Below, one piece after another: positions 35,264 through 43,700 of a stretch of 64,000 nt of DNA. The notes under the pieces were generated by a model. That model worked only from the letters and a program-made list of their open reading frames with translations, was not told the DNA's origin and did not search any database. The first letter of the stretch is position 1; each line of letters opens with the position of its first letter. The stretch lies in NCBI RefSeq assembly GCF_037949795.1, contig NZ_CP149932.1:2469001-2533000 (forward strand). Reading direction: 5' to 3'. Origin of the DNA: Thioclava sp. GXIMD2076. Lineage in GTDB: Bacteria; Pseudomonadota; Alphaproteobacteria; Rhodobacterales; Rhodobacteraceae. A program made the translations under genes and the position numbers.

Positions 35264-35543
35264 CGATAAGCCTCCTTCGGGCTGTGTCTCGTTCGCCCTG
35301 CGCGATCGACAGCGCGCGTTCTGCCTCTGCCAGCGCCGCGTTTGCAGCGTTGGTCTTCTCGATTGCCTCGGCGGTGCGCTGACGCTCTGTCAGCAGGGCT
35401 GCAGCTTTCACCGCATCCCATGCCGCCTGCTTGGCCGCGAGCTGCGCACCGAGCCGCCAGTCCTGAGCGGACCACCCTGCCCCGAAGCTCGCCGCCATCA
35501 TCAGCAGGAAGGCGGCGCCCGTGATTACAGACCGGACAGGCAT
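35169..35543 (-). CDS. Inner-membrane spanin (Rz-like)
   Basis: A 124-residue protein with an N-terminal membrane anchor (residues about 7-24, ITGAAFLLMMAASFGAGW) followed by a long helical, coiled-coil-like periplasmic part (KAAALLTERQRTAEAIEKTN). It overlaps the stop of the lysozyme gene upstream and the start of the Rz1-like gene downstream. This is the usual lysis-cassette order: endolysin, Rz, Rz1. Confidence 0.78.
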   Translation of the reverse strand: MPVRSVITGAAFLLMMAASFGAGWSAQDWRLGAQLAAKQAAWDAVKAAALLTERQRTAEAIEKTNAANAALAEAERALSIAQGERDTARRRLIDEFETDPDLSGPGIPAGRLQSIREHWAGGGR

Positions 35544-36241
35544 AGTTCACGCTCCGCCTTGCGCCGGTTGGTCAGGCCGCGCACGACGCGGCCGCCGGCC
35601 TTGTTCCACATCAGAAGCGCATCACAGGCCCCGCGCAGATCGCCCGCCAAGGCCCGGCGCGACATGCTCGAGCGGCAGAAGTCATGTGACCCGATGTTGT
35701 AGGCCGCGCTGATAAAGGCCGCGCGGGTCCGCTCCGGCAGGCTCGCGGGCAGACAGGGCCGGATCTCAGCCTCGAACTGCGCCACGCGCTTGGCAAGCTG
35801 CGTCCGGCACTCGGCCTCGGTCGCCACATCGCCCATCTTCACGCCTTCGGTTTCGCCAAAGCAGATCGTCGGGATGCCCACGATATCGCGATAGGCGCGC
35901 AGCTCCCTGCCCTCCCAGGGCGCGATCGTGGTAATGGCCAGCGCAATGGCGGCCGCCACACCGGCCACGCCCGCCGCATGGCGCTTGCGCAGCGCCCCGC
36001 TCTCGTCTCGGCTGAGATCCTCGGACCAGATGCCGGATTGCTGGACCAGACGCGCGATGGTGGCCGCGATCGAGATGAGGCCCGCCAGCGCGGCAAACGC
36101 CCCGGGCGGCATGCCGAGAAGATCCGCATCGAGAAGCGAGACCACGACCTCGAGGCCGGAGAGCACCGCCGTCAGCAGGATCAAGCGGATCGACCAGGCG
36201 CGCAGCAGCACCTCGCGCCAGTCGGGCAAGAGTTTGAACAT
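35525..36241 (-). CDS. Phage lysozyme (GH24) with N-terminal holin-like domain
   Basis: A 238-residue endolysin that cleaves peptidoglycan. The C-terminal part is a T4-type glycoside hydrolase 24: Glu110, Asp119 and Thr125 in WEGRELRAYRDIVGIPT keep the catalytic spacing of T4 lysozyme (E11, D20, T26). The N-terminal 70 residues carry hydrophobic segments (WSIRLILLTAVLSGLEVVVSLL and AFAALAGLISIAATIARLV) that resemble small phage holin-like (DUF7940-type) proteins. A third hydrophobic stretch just before the catalytic domain could be a SAR-like anchor. No separate holin gene is obvious, so membrane targeting seems built in. Confidence 0.8.
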   Translation of the reverse strand: MFKLLPDWREVLLRAWSIRLILLTAVLSGLEVVVSLLDADLLGMPPGAFAALAGLISIAATIARLVQQSGIWSEDLSRDESGALRKRHAAGVAGVAAAIALAITTIAPWEGRELRAYRDIVGIPTICFGETEGVKMGDVATEAECRTQLAKRVAQFEAEIRPCLPASLPERTRAAFISAAYNIGSHDFCRSSMSRRALAGDLRGACDALLMWNKAGGRVVRGLTNRRKAERELCLSGL

Positions 36242-36255
36242 TCCATTTCTCCATG

Positions 36256-36281
36256 AAAAAGCCCCGCCGAATTGGCGGGGC
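36256..36281 (-). terminator. Terminator between methylase and lysis genes
   Basis: A perfect 8-bp stem GCCCCGCC / GGCGGGGC with loop AATTC is followed by TTTTT on the minus strand. It sits after the methylase stop and before the lysozyme start, so lysis genes need read-through, antitermination or their own promoter. Confidence 0.85.
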
Positions 36282-36305
36282 GTGGTGGGGGATCGAAGGC
36301 GGCGC

Positions 36306-37112
36306 TTAAAGCAGGCGTCCGGCCTCGGAGCGGTTCGAGATGATCAACTCGCGCGCCTCGGTCGCGCCTTTGGCCGAGACGCTGTATTTGAGCGCCACCT
36401 CCTCGAACTCGAAGCCCGCGAAGGTCTCGCGGATCTCGGGCGTATCATTAATCGACAGCACGAAACTGCCCTTGATCTGGCCGAGCTGCTCGGCCATGCG
36501 GGCAAACTGGGCGCGGTCGAAGATGTTCTTCCCGTAATCATTCTCCCCGCCGTAATAGGGCGGATCGAGATAGAAGAGGCTGCCCGCGCTGTCATAGCGG
36601 CGCACCAGCTCGGACCAGTCGAGACACTCGAAGACCACACCCTCGAGCCGCTCATGCGCATCCTCCAGAAGCGGCCCGATCCGCGAGAGCGAGAACCGCG
36701 CCCGATCGGTCGCGACCCCGAACACCCCGCCCAGCTGCCCGCCAAAGGCCAGCCGCTGGAGGTAGAGGAAACGCGCCGCCCGTTCGAGATCGGTCAGGGT
36801 CTCGGGCGGCTGGGTGCGCAGCCGCTCGAACTCGCGGCGCGAGACGATCTGGAACTTCATCACCTCCATCAGCTGGGGGTAATGGCGCTGCAGGATCCGG
36901 AAGAGATTGACGATCTCGCCATTGATATCGTTGGCCACCTCGAGCTTGGGCTTAAAACGCCGGCGCAGGAACACGCCCCCCATGCCCACGAACGGCTCGA
37001 TATAGGCGTGATGGTCGATCGCCTCGATCTTCTGCACGAGACGTGCGGACAGATGTTTCTTGCCGCCCAGCCACGGCGCAACGGGTTGGGCGCTTTTGAC
37101 TTGATTATACAT
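36306..37112 (-). CDS. Phage-encoded DNA adenine methylase (D12 class, Dam-like)
   Basis: A 268-residue N6-adenine methyltransferase. The SAM-binding motif is FVGMGGVF (residues 41-48) and the catalytic motif DPPY is at 183-186, with the Dam-type N-terminal APWLGGKKHLSARLV. It probably modifies GATC or a related site to protect phage DNA or regulate replication (family knowledge). There is no cognate restriction enzyme. Its place among late lysis genes is unusual. Confidence 0.88.
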   Translation of the reverse strand: MYNQVKSAQPVAPWLGGKKHLSARLVQKIEAIDHHAYIEPFVGMGGVFLRRRFKPKLEVANDINGEIVNLFRILQRHYPQLMEVMKFQIVSRREFERLRTQPPETLTDLERAARFLYLQRLAFGGQLGGVFGVATDRARFSLSRIGPLLEDAHERLEGVVFECLDWSELVRRYDSAGSLFYLDPPYYGGENDYGKNIFDRAQFARMAEQLGQIKGSFVLSINDTPEIRETFAGFEFEEVALKYSVSAKGATEARELIISNRSEAGRLL

Positions 37113-37252
37113 ATGATTCTGCCTGATACGGCGCCCGCCCTCTCGGGGGTCAGGCGACCAGTCTTGCAGCTGCTTGGGTCGGTGCGGTGTTTTCTAGGCA
37201 GTCGCACGGTCGGGGTGTTAGCGCACCTCGGCCCCTGAAAGGGGTAAACAAA

Positions 37253-37276
37253 ACGCCCCACACGGTGGCGGGGCGT
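37253..37276 (-). terminator. Hairpin/terminator
   Basis: ACGCCCC / GGGGCGT with inner CCACCGTG forms a stem and is followed by TTTTG on the minus strand. Confidence 0.65.
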
Positions 37277-37438
37277 CATGAATTTTGCATGGGAGCCGCG
37301 GGGGCTCTGCGCTCACGGCCAAATTATTAGGCAGCGACTCTGCGTCAGGCAGCGCAGCCGGTATTTCGGGTTTGTCGGGTTTTTGATCATCAACTAGTGT
37401 TGATCTGCGGCGTCATGAGTTGCCGTTTCTACAGGCTC

Positions 37439-37473
37439 AAAGGCGCGGGTAGCTGCCAGGAACCCGCGCCTTT
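37439..37473. terminator. Bidirectional hairpin/terminator
   Basis: Perfect 12-bp arms AAAGGCGCGGGT / ACCCGCGCCTTT with an 11-base loop. The A and T ends allow termination on either strand. Confidence 0.65.
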
Positions 37474-37878
37474 CCCGTATCTCTCCCATGCGATCAATGG
37501 CTTCACCCGACAGGGCGCACTCAAGCGCCGCTCCGGTAGTGCGCCAGCCTGCGGACCGAGCCGCTTGCCCCTTGCCTGCATGCCGCAAAGTCAACACATG
37601 TTGTGATTGATTTTAAACAGAACTCGCATAGGCTCCAAGTTGTAACCAGTACCGGGCGCGGGTTCCGAACCACCACTCCTCCGCGCCCGTTTCCCCTTTC
37701 CCTCGCGTGGCCCTGCGCTCCACGATGGCCGTGAGGCAGGTTGTGGCAGGCATCCCTCATTGCATCACGGAGAGCCCCGTTCGATGGCGGGGCAGAAAAT
37801 CTAATCTTGTCAGAGCTTCGCGGTGCCCTAATTCGTAAGATGCTCCGGAACTTGTTACACCACTCCATAGAGAGCACT

Positions 37879-37912
37879 AAGGCGCGGCTTGGGCGAACGG
37901 CCGCGCCTTTTT
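37879..37912. terminator. Hairpin after the phage membrane-protein gene
   Basis: Perfect stem AAGGCGCGGC / GCCGCGCCTT with an 11-base loop directly past the stop. The best T tract is on the plus strand, so it is probably bidirectional. Confidence 0.6.
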
Positions 37913-38496
37913 CATCCCTTCTTCAGCAGACGATAGGCCACGGGCTTGGTCTTTTCGGGAATGAGCTTCCCATCGCAGTCATATTGCAGCTGCAACTGGA
38001 CCGTGATGCGCCCGGGATAGAGCGCCGCTGGCGGGACCAGCTCGATCCTGACGCGCGAGAGATCCGTGCCGATCTGCTGGATCGGCGCCGAGGACGCGCG
38101 CATGCCCGGCAGATCCACATTCGTCACATCGCGGAACAGCGGCACCCATTGCATGAGACGGCAATCCTCACCCAGTTCGGTGCGCTGTACGAAGAGGTGC
38201 AGCACCACGTTCTGTCCCTGCTGTACCGGCTCTTCGATATAGGCCATGCCGAAGGGCTCACGGATCACCCGATCCGCCCCCGTGGCCGAAGCCACGGCTT
38301 TGGTCAGGGTGTCGAGCTTTGCCTCCCATCCGTTGACCCGATCGGGGAGCGTCCAGAACCGCAGCACACCTTCCTTCACGGGAGTGAAGATCCATACGGC
38401 CACAACGGCCAGCGCGCCGATCAACCAGCGCACGGCAAACTTCAGCAGCTCGTCGCCGAAGAACTTCCCGGCTTTTCGCGCCTGTGTCTTATCCAT
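37912..38496 (-). CDS. Phage membrane protein of unknown function
   Basis: A 194-residue protein with one N-terminal membrane helix (about residues 22-40, WLIGALAVVAVWIFTP), then an extracytoplasmic or soluble domain. The ATG at 38496 has GAGG at 6 bases, which is better than the ATG four codons upstream. No family recognised. It is flanked by terminators on both sides, so it is transcribed as a single gene inside the late region, in the manner of a moron. Confidence 0.6.
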   Translation of the reverse strand: MDKTQARKAGKFFGDELLKFAVRWLIGALAVVAVWIFTPVKEGVLRFWTLPDRVNGWEAKLDTLTKAVASATGADRVIREPFGMAYIEEPVQQGQNVVLHLFVQRTELGEDCRLMQWVPLFRDVTNVDLPGMRASSAPIQQIGTDLSRVRIELVPPAALYPGRITVQLQLQYDCDGKLIPEKTKPVAYRLLKKG

Positions 38497-38511
38497 GTAT
38501 CGCCTCATAAA

Positions 38512-38534
38512 AAATCCCGCCTCGAGGGGCGGGT
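38512..38534 (-). terminator. Terminator after the tail-fibre-linked gene
   Basis: CCCGCC / GGCGGG stem with loop CCTCGA, then ATTTTTT on the minus strand, overlapping the stop of the 111-residue gene. Confidence 0.75.
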
Positions 38535-38869
38535 CATCCTGCGTCTTCTGTGCTGGTCTCGTTGGCCTCCGGATCGGGTGGCGCCGGCAGCGGCACCGTC
38601 CCGCTGGCTACCGTGACGGCTTCGGGGAAACGCTGCGCCTCGGAGGCATTATCTCCGATCGGCAGGAGCAGCGTGACGGTCCAGCCGCTTGTCGCATCCC
38701 GCGTGGCGCTCTGGATGTAGCCGGCAAGCCTCGTTTCTTCGTCATATGCGAGGGCGGTCAGATCGTAGTCGGTGCCGTTGACGGTCAGCGTGGCGCCCTC
38801 CACGGATAGCTCGTGGAGTTCGTAATCGGTGCCCGGACGGCGGACGATGGGTGAGAAGATGATCTGCAT
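38534..38869 (-). CDS. Small phage protein near the tail fibre
   Basis: A 111-residue protein with alternating beta-rich sequence (YELHELSVEGATLTVNGTDYDL) and a proline-rich acidic tail. No family recognised. It follows the putative fibre gene by 10 bases and is probably translated with it. A tail-fibre chaperone or assembly role is a guess from position. Confidence 0.55.
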   Translation of the reverse strand: MQIIFSPIVRRPGTDYELHELSVEGATLTVNGTDYDLTALAYDEETRLAGYIQSATRDATSGWTVTLLLPIGDNASEAQRFPEAVTVASGTVPLPAPPDPEANETSTEDAG

Positions 38870-38879
38870 GATGTATTCC

Positions 38880-39863
38880 TTACTTCCAGCGACCTACAGC
38901 GCGCGTGTGTACATATTTCTCAATCGAGCCAGATAGCGAGGTCGAGCTCCATGGCCGGAAAGGCACCACGGTTGTCGTGGCTGAACCAAAGGCCACTCCC
39001 GTGATAGATGCCGCCGCAGTTTCTGCATCACCACTAACAGTTGGGATCGCCGAAAACGACGCGGGAAAAGTCCAGTTAGAAGAACTTCCCTGCATGAACA
39101 GGGCCCCATCGGCAGTTGTCCATGTATACCCGCCGTGTGAGGAGCGCCGCCAGCAGATCTGCGTCCCCTCAGGAAATCTGACATACTCTCCATTCGAGTT
39201 TGAGCCGCGCTTCGGAAACACAAAGCTCCAAGAGGACCAAGCTGAGGAGATATACGTTCGATAATATATCTGGCCGACTTCAGAATATGGATAAGTCGGA
39301 TAACAAACCTGAGTTTTCTCGCCACTCGGACCTTCAAAGGTTTGCACCATGCCGACACTTACATCATCCGGGCGTTCGGTATGCACACCATAGAAAGAGA
39401 CGGATGCCCCTGAAGGTGCGTTATTCAGGCTCGTGATCCCAATCGATCCCATCGACACCGTGGGTCCTAAAACGCCAGCATCACCCGATTTCAACAGGCG
39501 ACCGACGGTATTGTCGAACTTGCTCTGCGTGACACCGGTGCCCGCGAGTAGCGCACCCGACGCCTTCAGCACCCCGCTCTGGCCGATCAGGCTGCGCCCA
39601 TCCGCCGTCAGATCGGCCATGGCCATCGCGCCGGCCCCCGTGAAGTAGGGCAGCTTGTTGGCCGCGCCACCCAGATGCGCGAAGGCCGCGATATTGTCCG
39701 AGGGCACATCGCCGATCATCGTCTCGATCCAGTCGCCCATGCCCTGCATGTATTCGCCCATGACGGGGAACCAGCCGAGGAAGCCTTGAGCCTTGGCCGC
39801 AAAGCTCGGGTCGCCGAGGATCGGGGCCTCGTTGGGTGGTGGGGTATAGGTGGGTTTTGCCAT
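38880..39863 (-). CDS. Putative tail fibre or receptor-binding protein
   Basis: A 327-residue protein. The C-terminal half is Ser/Thr/Gly/Trp-rich (YRTYISSAWSSWSFVFPKRG, then FPEGTQICWRRSSHGG) as in collar or tail-fibre tip domains, while the N-terminal half carries repeat-like turns (KLPYFTGAGAMAMADLTADG) common in siphovirus fibres. Its start overlaps the stop of the preceding gene, so it is translationally linked with it. It would make contact with the host surface. Confidence 0.7.
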   Translation of the reverse strand: MAKPTYTPPPNEAPILGDPSFAAKAQGFLGWFPVMGEYMQGMGDWIETMIGDVPSDNIAAFAHLGGAANKLPYFTGAGAMAMADLTADGRSLIGQSGVLKASGALLAGTGVTQSKFDNTVGRLLKSGDAGVLGPTVSMGSIGITSLNNAPSGASVSFYGVHTERPDDVSVGMVQTFEGPSGEKTQVCYPTYPYSEVGQIYYRTYISSAWSSWSFVFPKRGSNSNGEYVRFPEGTQICWRRSSHGGYTWTTADGALFMQGSSSNWTFPASFSAIPTVSGDAETAAASITGVAFGSATTTVVPFRPWSSTSLSGSIEKYVHTRAVGRWK

Positions 39864-40777
39864 CAGGCCACTCCTGTCAGGGTAAGGGTTGCAATCGTGC
39901 GCCCGCCGCCCGAAAGCGCGGGGAAGAAGTCATCGGCCACGCCATAGACGGCGAGGGCGAAGGGCGTCATACCGTCGCCCGGGTAGAAGTAAGCGGGTGC
40001 GCCGCGCGCCTGCTCGAGCGCGCGCTGGATCCGGCGATTGGCGGCCGTGTCAAAGGCCAGCTGCCATTCGGCCTTGCGGGCCGTCGGGCGTTTGACGATC
40101 GAGACATTGCCATAGTCATCGGTCTCGCGGCGGGAGTAATCGGTAAAGCCCGAGCGCGAGCCATCGAGCACATCACCCAGATATTCCCCCCGCCCCATGA
40201 CGATCTCGGCCACCGAGGCCGTGCCGCCCGGATTGGAGATGGTGATCTCGAGCGTGAAGCCCGAGAGCGCGCCCAGATCGACAAAGACCTGCTCGGGGTC
40301 GAAACTATCCTCATAGGTGAAGAAGTCGGCCCAGCTCTGGATCTGGCTTGTGTCGAGGAGATCGGCCGTACGGTCATAGACCACGCCGCCCCCCGCATCG
40401 CGGATCACCACCTGCAGCGAGATCGCGACCAGATCGATGAAGGCGATCGCATCGACCCGCGCGGGGAGCCCCAGCGTATAGGTGATGCTCTCCCCCCGCG
40501 TGGTGGCCTGCCCCAGCGTGGCATCGAACGCCCGCCAGCGATTGGTCGAGCCGACCTCCACCCAGTAATCTCCGGCATTACTGCCCGAGACCGGATGCAC
40601 GCCGGATCCGGGGGCGAGGGCCTCATAGATGCGATGGGTGGCGGTGAGGATCACCCGATCGCCCACCGCATAAGAGGTGCCCGAGGCCCAGTTGCCATAG
40701 TCATCCTCGGATACGTTCGAGGCCTGCATGTTCCCCGCGCCCAAAGGCACGGGGATGATCATCAGGGCTTGCGTCAT
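39863..40777 (-). CDS. Phage minor tail / distal tail protein
   Basis: A 304-residue protein. Residues about 30-75 look like a carbohydrate-binding CBM5/12-type module (GNWASGTSYAVGDRVIL and YWVEVGS). It directly follows the tape measure gene (ATGA overlap), where lambda-like phages have their tail-tip proteins (M and L). No conventional gpK, gpI or gpJ homologue is seen after it. Its precise place in the tail tip is uncertain. Confidence 0.6.
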   Translation of the reverse strand: MTQALMIIPVPLGAGNMQASNVSEDDYGNWASGTSYAVGDRVILTATHRIYEALAPGSGVHPVSGSNAGDYWVEVGSTNRWRAFDATLGQATTRGESITYTLGLPARVDAIAFIDLVAISLQVVIRDAGGGVVYDRTADLLDTSQIQSWADFFTYEDSFDPEQVFVDLGALSGFTLEITISNPGGTASVAEIVMGRGEYLGDVLDGSRSGFTDYSRRETDDYGNVSIVKRPTARKAEWQLAFDTAANRRIQRALEQARGAPAYFYPGDGMTPFALAVYGVADDFFPALSGGGRTIATLTLTGVA

Positions 40778-43700
40778 TGCGTCTCGGCCTCCCGCCGTTC
40801 TTCGATCATACGCAGCTTGCGCATGTCATTGGTGCCACTCAGTCCGAGCTGGCGCTGTTCGGTGCGCATACCGGCCAGTTCTTCGCGCAACGCCTTCACC
40901 TCGGCCAGAAGCGCCGTGTCAGCGCCCTGCCCGCCGCCGTTACCACCCGAAAGCATCCGGCGGGTCTGATCGGCCGACCAGATCCGGCTCGCGCCCGTGG
41001 CCTCGATCTCGGGGCCCTTCTCACCCACGAGCCTGAGCCCGCCTGTATGCAGGCCACCCGCTGCAAATTGCGGGATCTCGATATCGACGCCGAGATCGCG
41101 CAGCGCGCGGGCCGCTTCCTGCAGCGAGGTCTCGAGCGCCTGTTCTTTCAGGTCACTCGCGGCCGCCGCATCATTGAGGCGGGTGGCGTAGGCCATCGCC
41201 TGCTCATAGGCACTGGTGTTGAGCTGCGCGACGATGGCATTGTAGGTCGCCCGGTCCTCCTTCCGGTCGAGCATGACCAGCTGCTTTTTACTGTCCTGCG
41301 CGCTGAATGTCTTGTTGCCCACCTGATAGGAGGCCAGTGCGGCCAGCCCGCCCGAGGACCATGTCGAGAGCTTGCTCGGGGCCCCCACCGCCTGATCCGG
41401 CGTGAAGTTGGCCAGCTGGTCCATCAGGCTGTCATAGCTCGCCTGTGCCGCGGCCACCTGCGCCTGTTTCTGCTGCGCTTTCAGCAGATCGCTCTGTGCC
41501 TCCACTGCGCTCCGAAGGCCACCTAAGCTCGCACGCAGCCCCACCATGCTGGCCCGCGCCGCCTCCATCGGCGCCTTGACCGAGTTGGTCATCAGGTTGG
41601 CAAAGGCCGAGCTTGGATCAAAGCGGAAGGACCCACCCAATGTGATCCGGCCCGAGCTTGCCCCCGAGACCGCCGCCAGCAGGCTCTTCTGCTGCGCGGT
41701 GAGCCCCGAGAGATCGACCGTGCCCTTCAGCGTGCGGGTCAGTGTCCCGCTCGCCGCCCTGAGCATGCGGATCTGGTCGCCCGAGAGCGAGCCCAGCCGC
41801 ATCGTGCCCACGATGATGCGCGAGACGGTGAGCGCCGCGCTCGAGAGCGCCGCCCGCTGATCGGCCGAGAGGTTAGAGGCAAAGGCGGCGCGGATGGTGA
41901 TCGCCCGCGCGGCCGATGTATTGGCGTTCAAGAGCAGCGCCTTGATCTGCGCCGATTGATTGCCCGCCAGCACGCCCGTGATCTGCGCGATATAGCCGCC
42001 CTGCTGCGTGAGCAGGATCCGGCGCTGATCGGCGGTGAGCCCCTTCGAGAAGGCCGCCTCGATCATCGCCGCATAGCTGCCCTGCCCGGCAAAGACGAGC
42101 TGCCGCAGATCGCCGGTGATCCCTTTGCCCAAAGCCGCATTCACCGTCACCGCATAGGCGCCGAGATTGCCGAGCGCGAGTTTGACCGCCCGCGTATCCG
42201 CCTTGGAGGACAGCGCCACATTCACCACCCGCGCCAACTCGCTATTGCCGGCCAGCGCCACCCGCATGGTCTCTGCATCAAGCTTGCGGCCCGTCAGCAG
42301 GTTCACCGTCTTCTGCAGCTTCGACGTCGTGGCCAGCGCCAATGACCAGACCTTGGCCTGCGGTGTGCGCCCGAGCTGGAAGTCGAGCACACGCGTGAAG
42401 GCTTTGGCCGTATCGAGGGCCAGCGTCTGCACCCGCCCCGAGGGCAGCGCGCCCGCCACGATCGACAGGCTGCGCCGGAAGCCCGACGGATCGTCGAGCG
42501 CCAGTGCCTGCACTCGGGAGGAGACCAGCTGGCCCGAGACCAGATTCAGGATCCGGCGGAACTCCTCCGCCTCGCCCAGGGCCAGCTTCTGCACGGTGCC
42601 CGAGACCGACTGCCCGACACGGAAGTTGATCACCTTGTCGAGCGCGTCGATATCGTTGAACACGATCGCCCGCAGATCCGCCGGCAGGCTCTGTGCCACC
42701 CAGCGGATCGATTTGAGAAGGCTCGAGGCATCCTCGAGCGCCAGCGCCTGCAGATCCGCGGGCAGCAGCGTCCCCGACATATAGCTGATGGTCTTGACCA
42801 GCGTATCGGCCGAGGTGAGCGCCAGATCCAGGAGATCCCCGCTGATCTGCCCCTGATCCGCGATCAGGCTGATCGTCTTCACATGTTCCGATGCCCCCGT
42901 AAGTGCCAGCCACTTCTGATCGGCTGTCAGATCCGAGCGGGTGATGAAGTCCACATAGCGGGTGACACCAGAGGCGCTATCGGAGAGCATCGCCTTCAGA
43001 TAGTCGGGGATCTTCGCATCCTCGACCACATCAATGGCCAGATCGATCTGTTTCTGCAGGCTCGCGTAGTTGATCTCGGCAGCCGCCGTGATGGCGCTGT
43101 CGAGATCGCCGAGCTGGGTCTGCAACATATCGATCTGCTCCTCGCTCAGCGCATTGCCGGCCGCGAGATAATCGCGGGCCTCGGTCATCAGATCGACCTG
43201 ATTTTGCGTCAGGCTCGCGATGGCTTCGGACTTTGCCCCCTCGATCTGGGCGATGCCTTCCACCTGTCCCAGATCCGAGGCCACCCGTGCCTGAGCTCGC
43301 GCCACATCGAGCGCGCTGGTGGCCGTGGCAGAGACCCGATCGAGATAGGTCTGCGCCACGCCGGTCAGCCCGCTTGTGGCATCGAGATCGCCCGCTTTAG
43401 CCGAGGCCAGAGTGCTCTGATACCGCGCGGCCGAGAAGGCCAGTGCCGATTGCGGGCTCACCATCGCCGAAGAGGTGCCCCGCATCTCCGCCACGAACTC
43501 CGCGATACTGTCGGCCGCCTTATACCAGTTGGTCGCGGCCTGCGCCGAGGCCTGTTGCGCGGCCGTATAGGCGGTGATCGCCCCATCGAGCGAGGTCGAG
43601 ACCTGCCCCGAGAGCGCCTCGATCTGCGCAGTGAAGGCCGAGACCTGCGGCAGGATCTCGTCAAAGACCCCTGCCATGCCCACCAGCGTGGCCCAGAGTT

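Larger units (their letters stand above)
37113..37911. other. Hairpin-rich stretch in the prophage
   Basis: About 800 bases with no supported gene. They contain at least three strong hairpins (listed separately) and the inverted repeat ATCAAC-TAGT-GTTGAT at about 37388-37403. A short leftward transcript or small RNA ending at one of the hairpins is possible but cannot be shown here. Confidence 0.45.
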
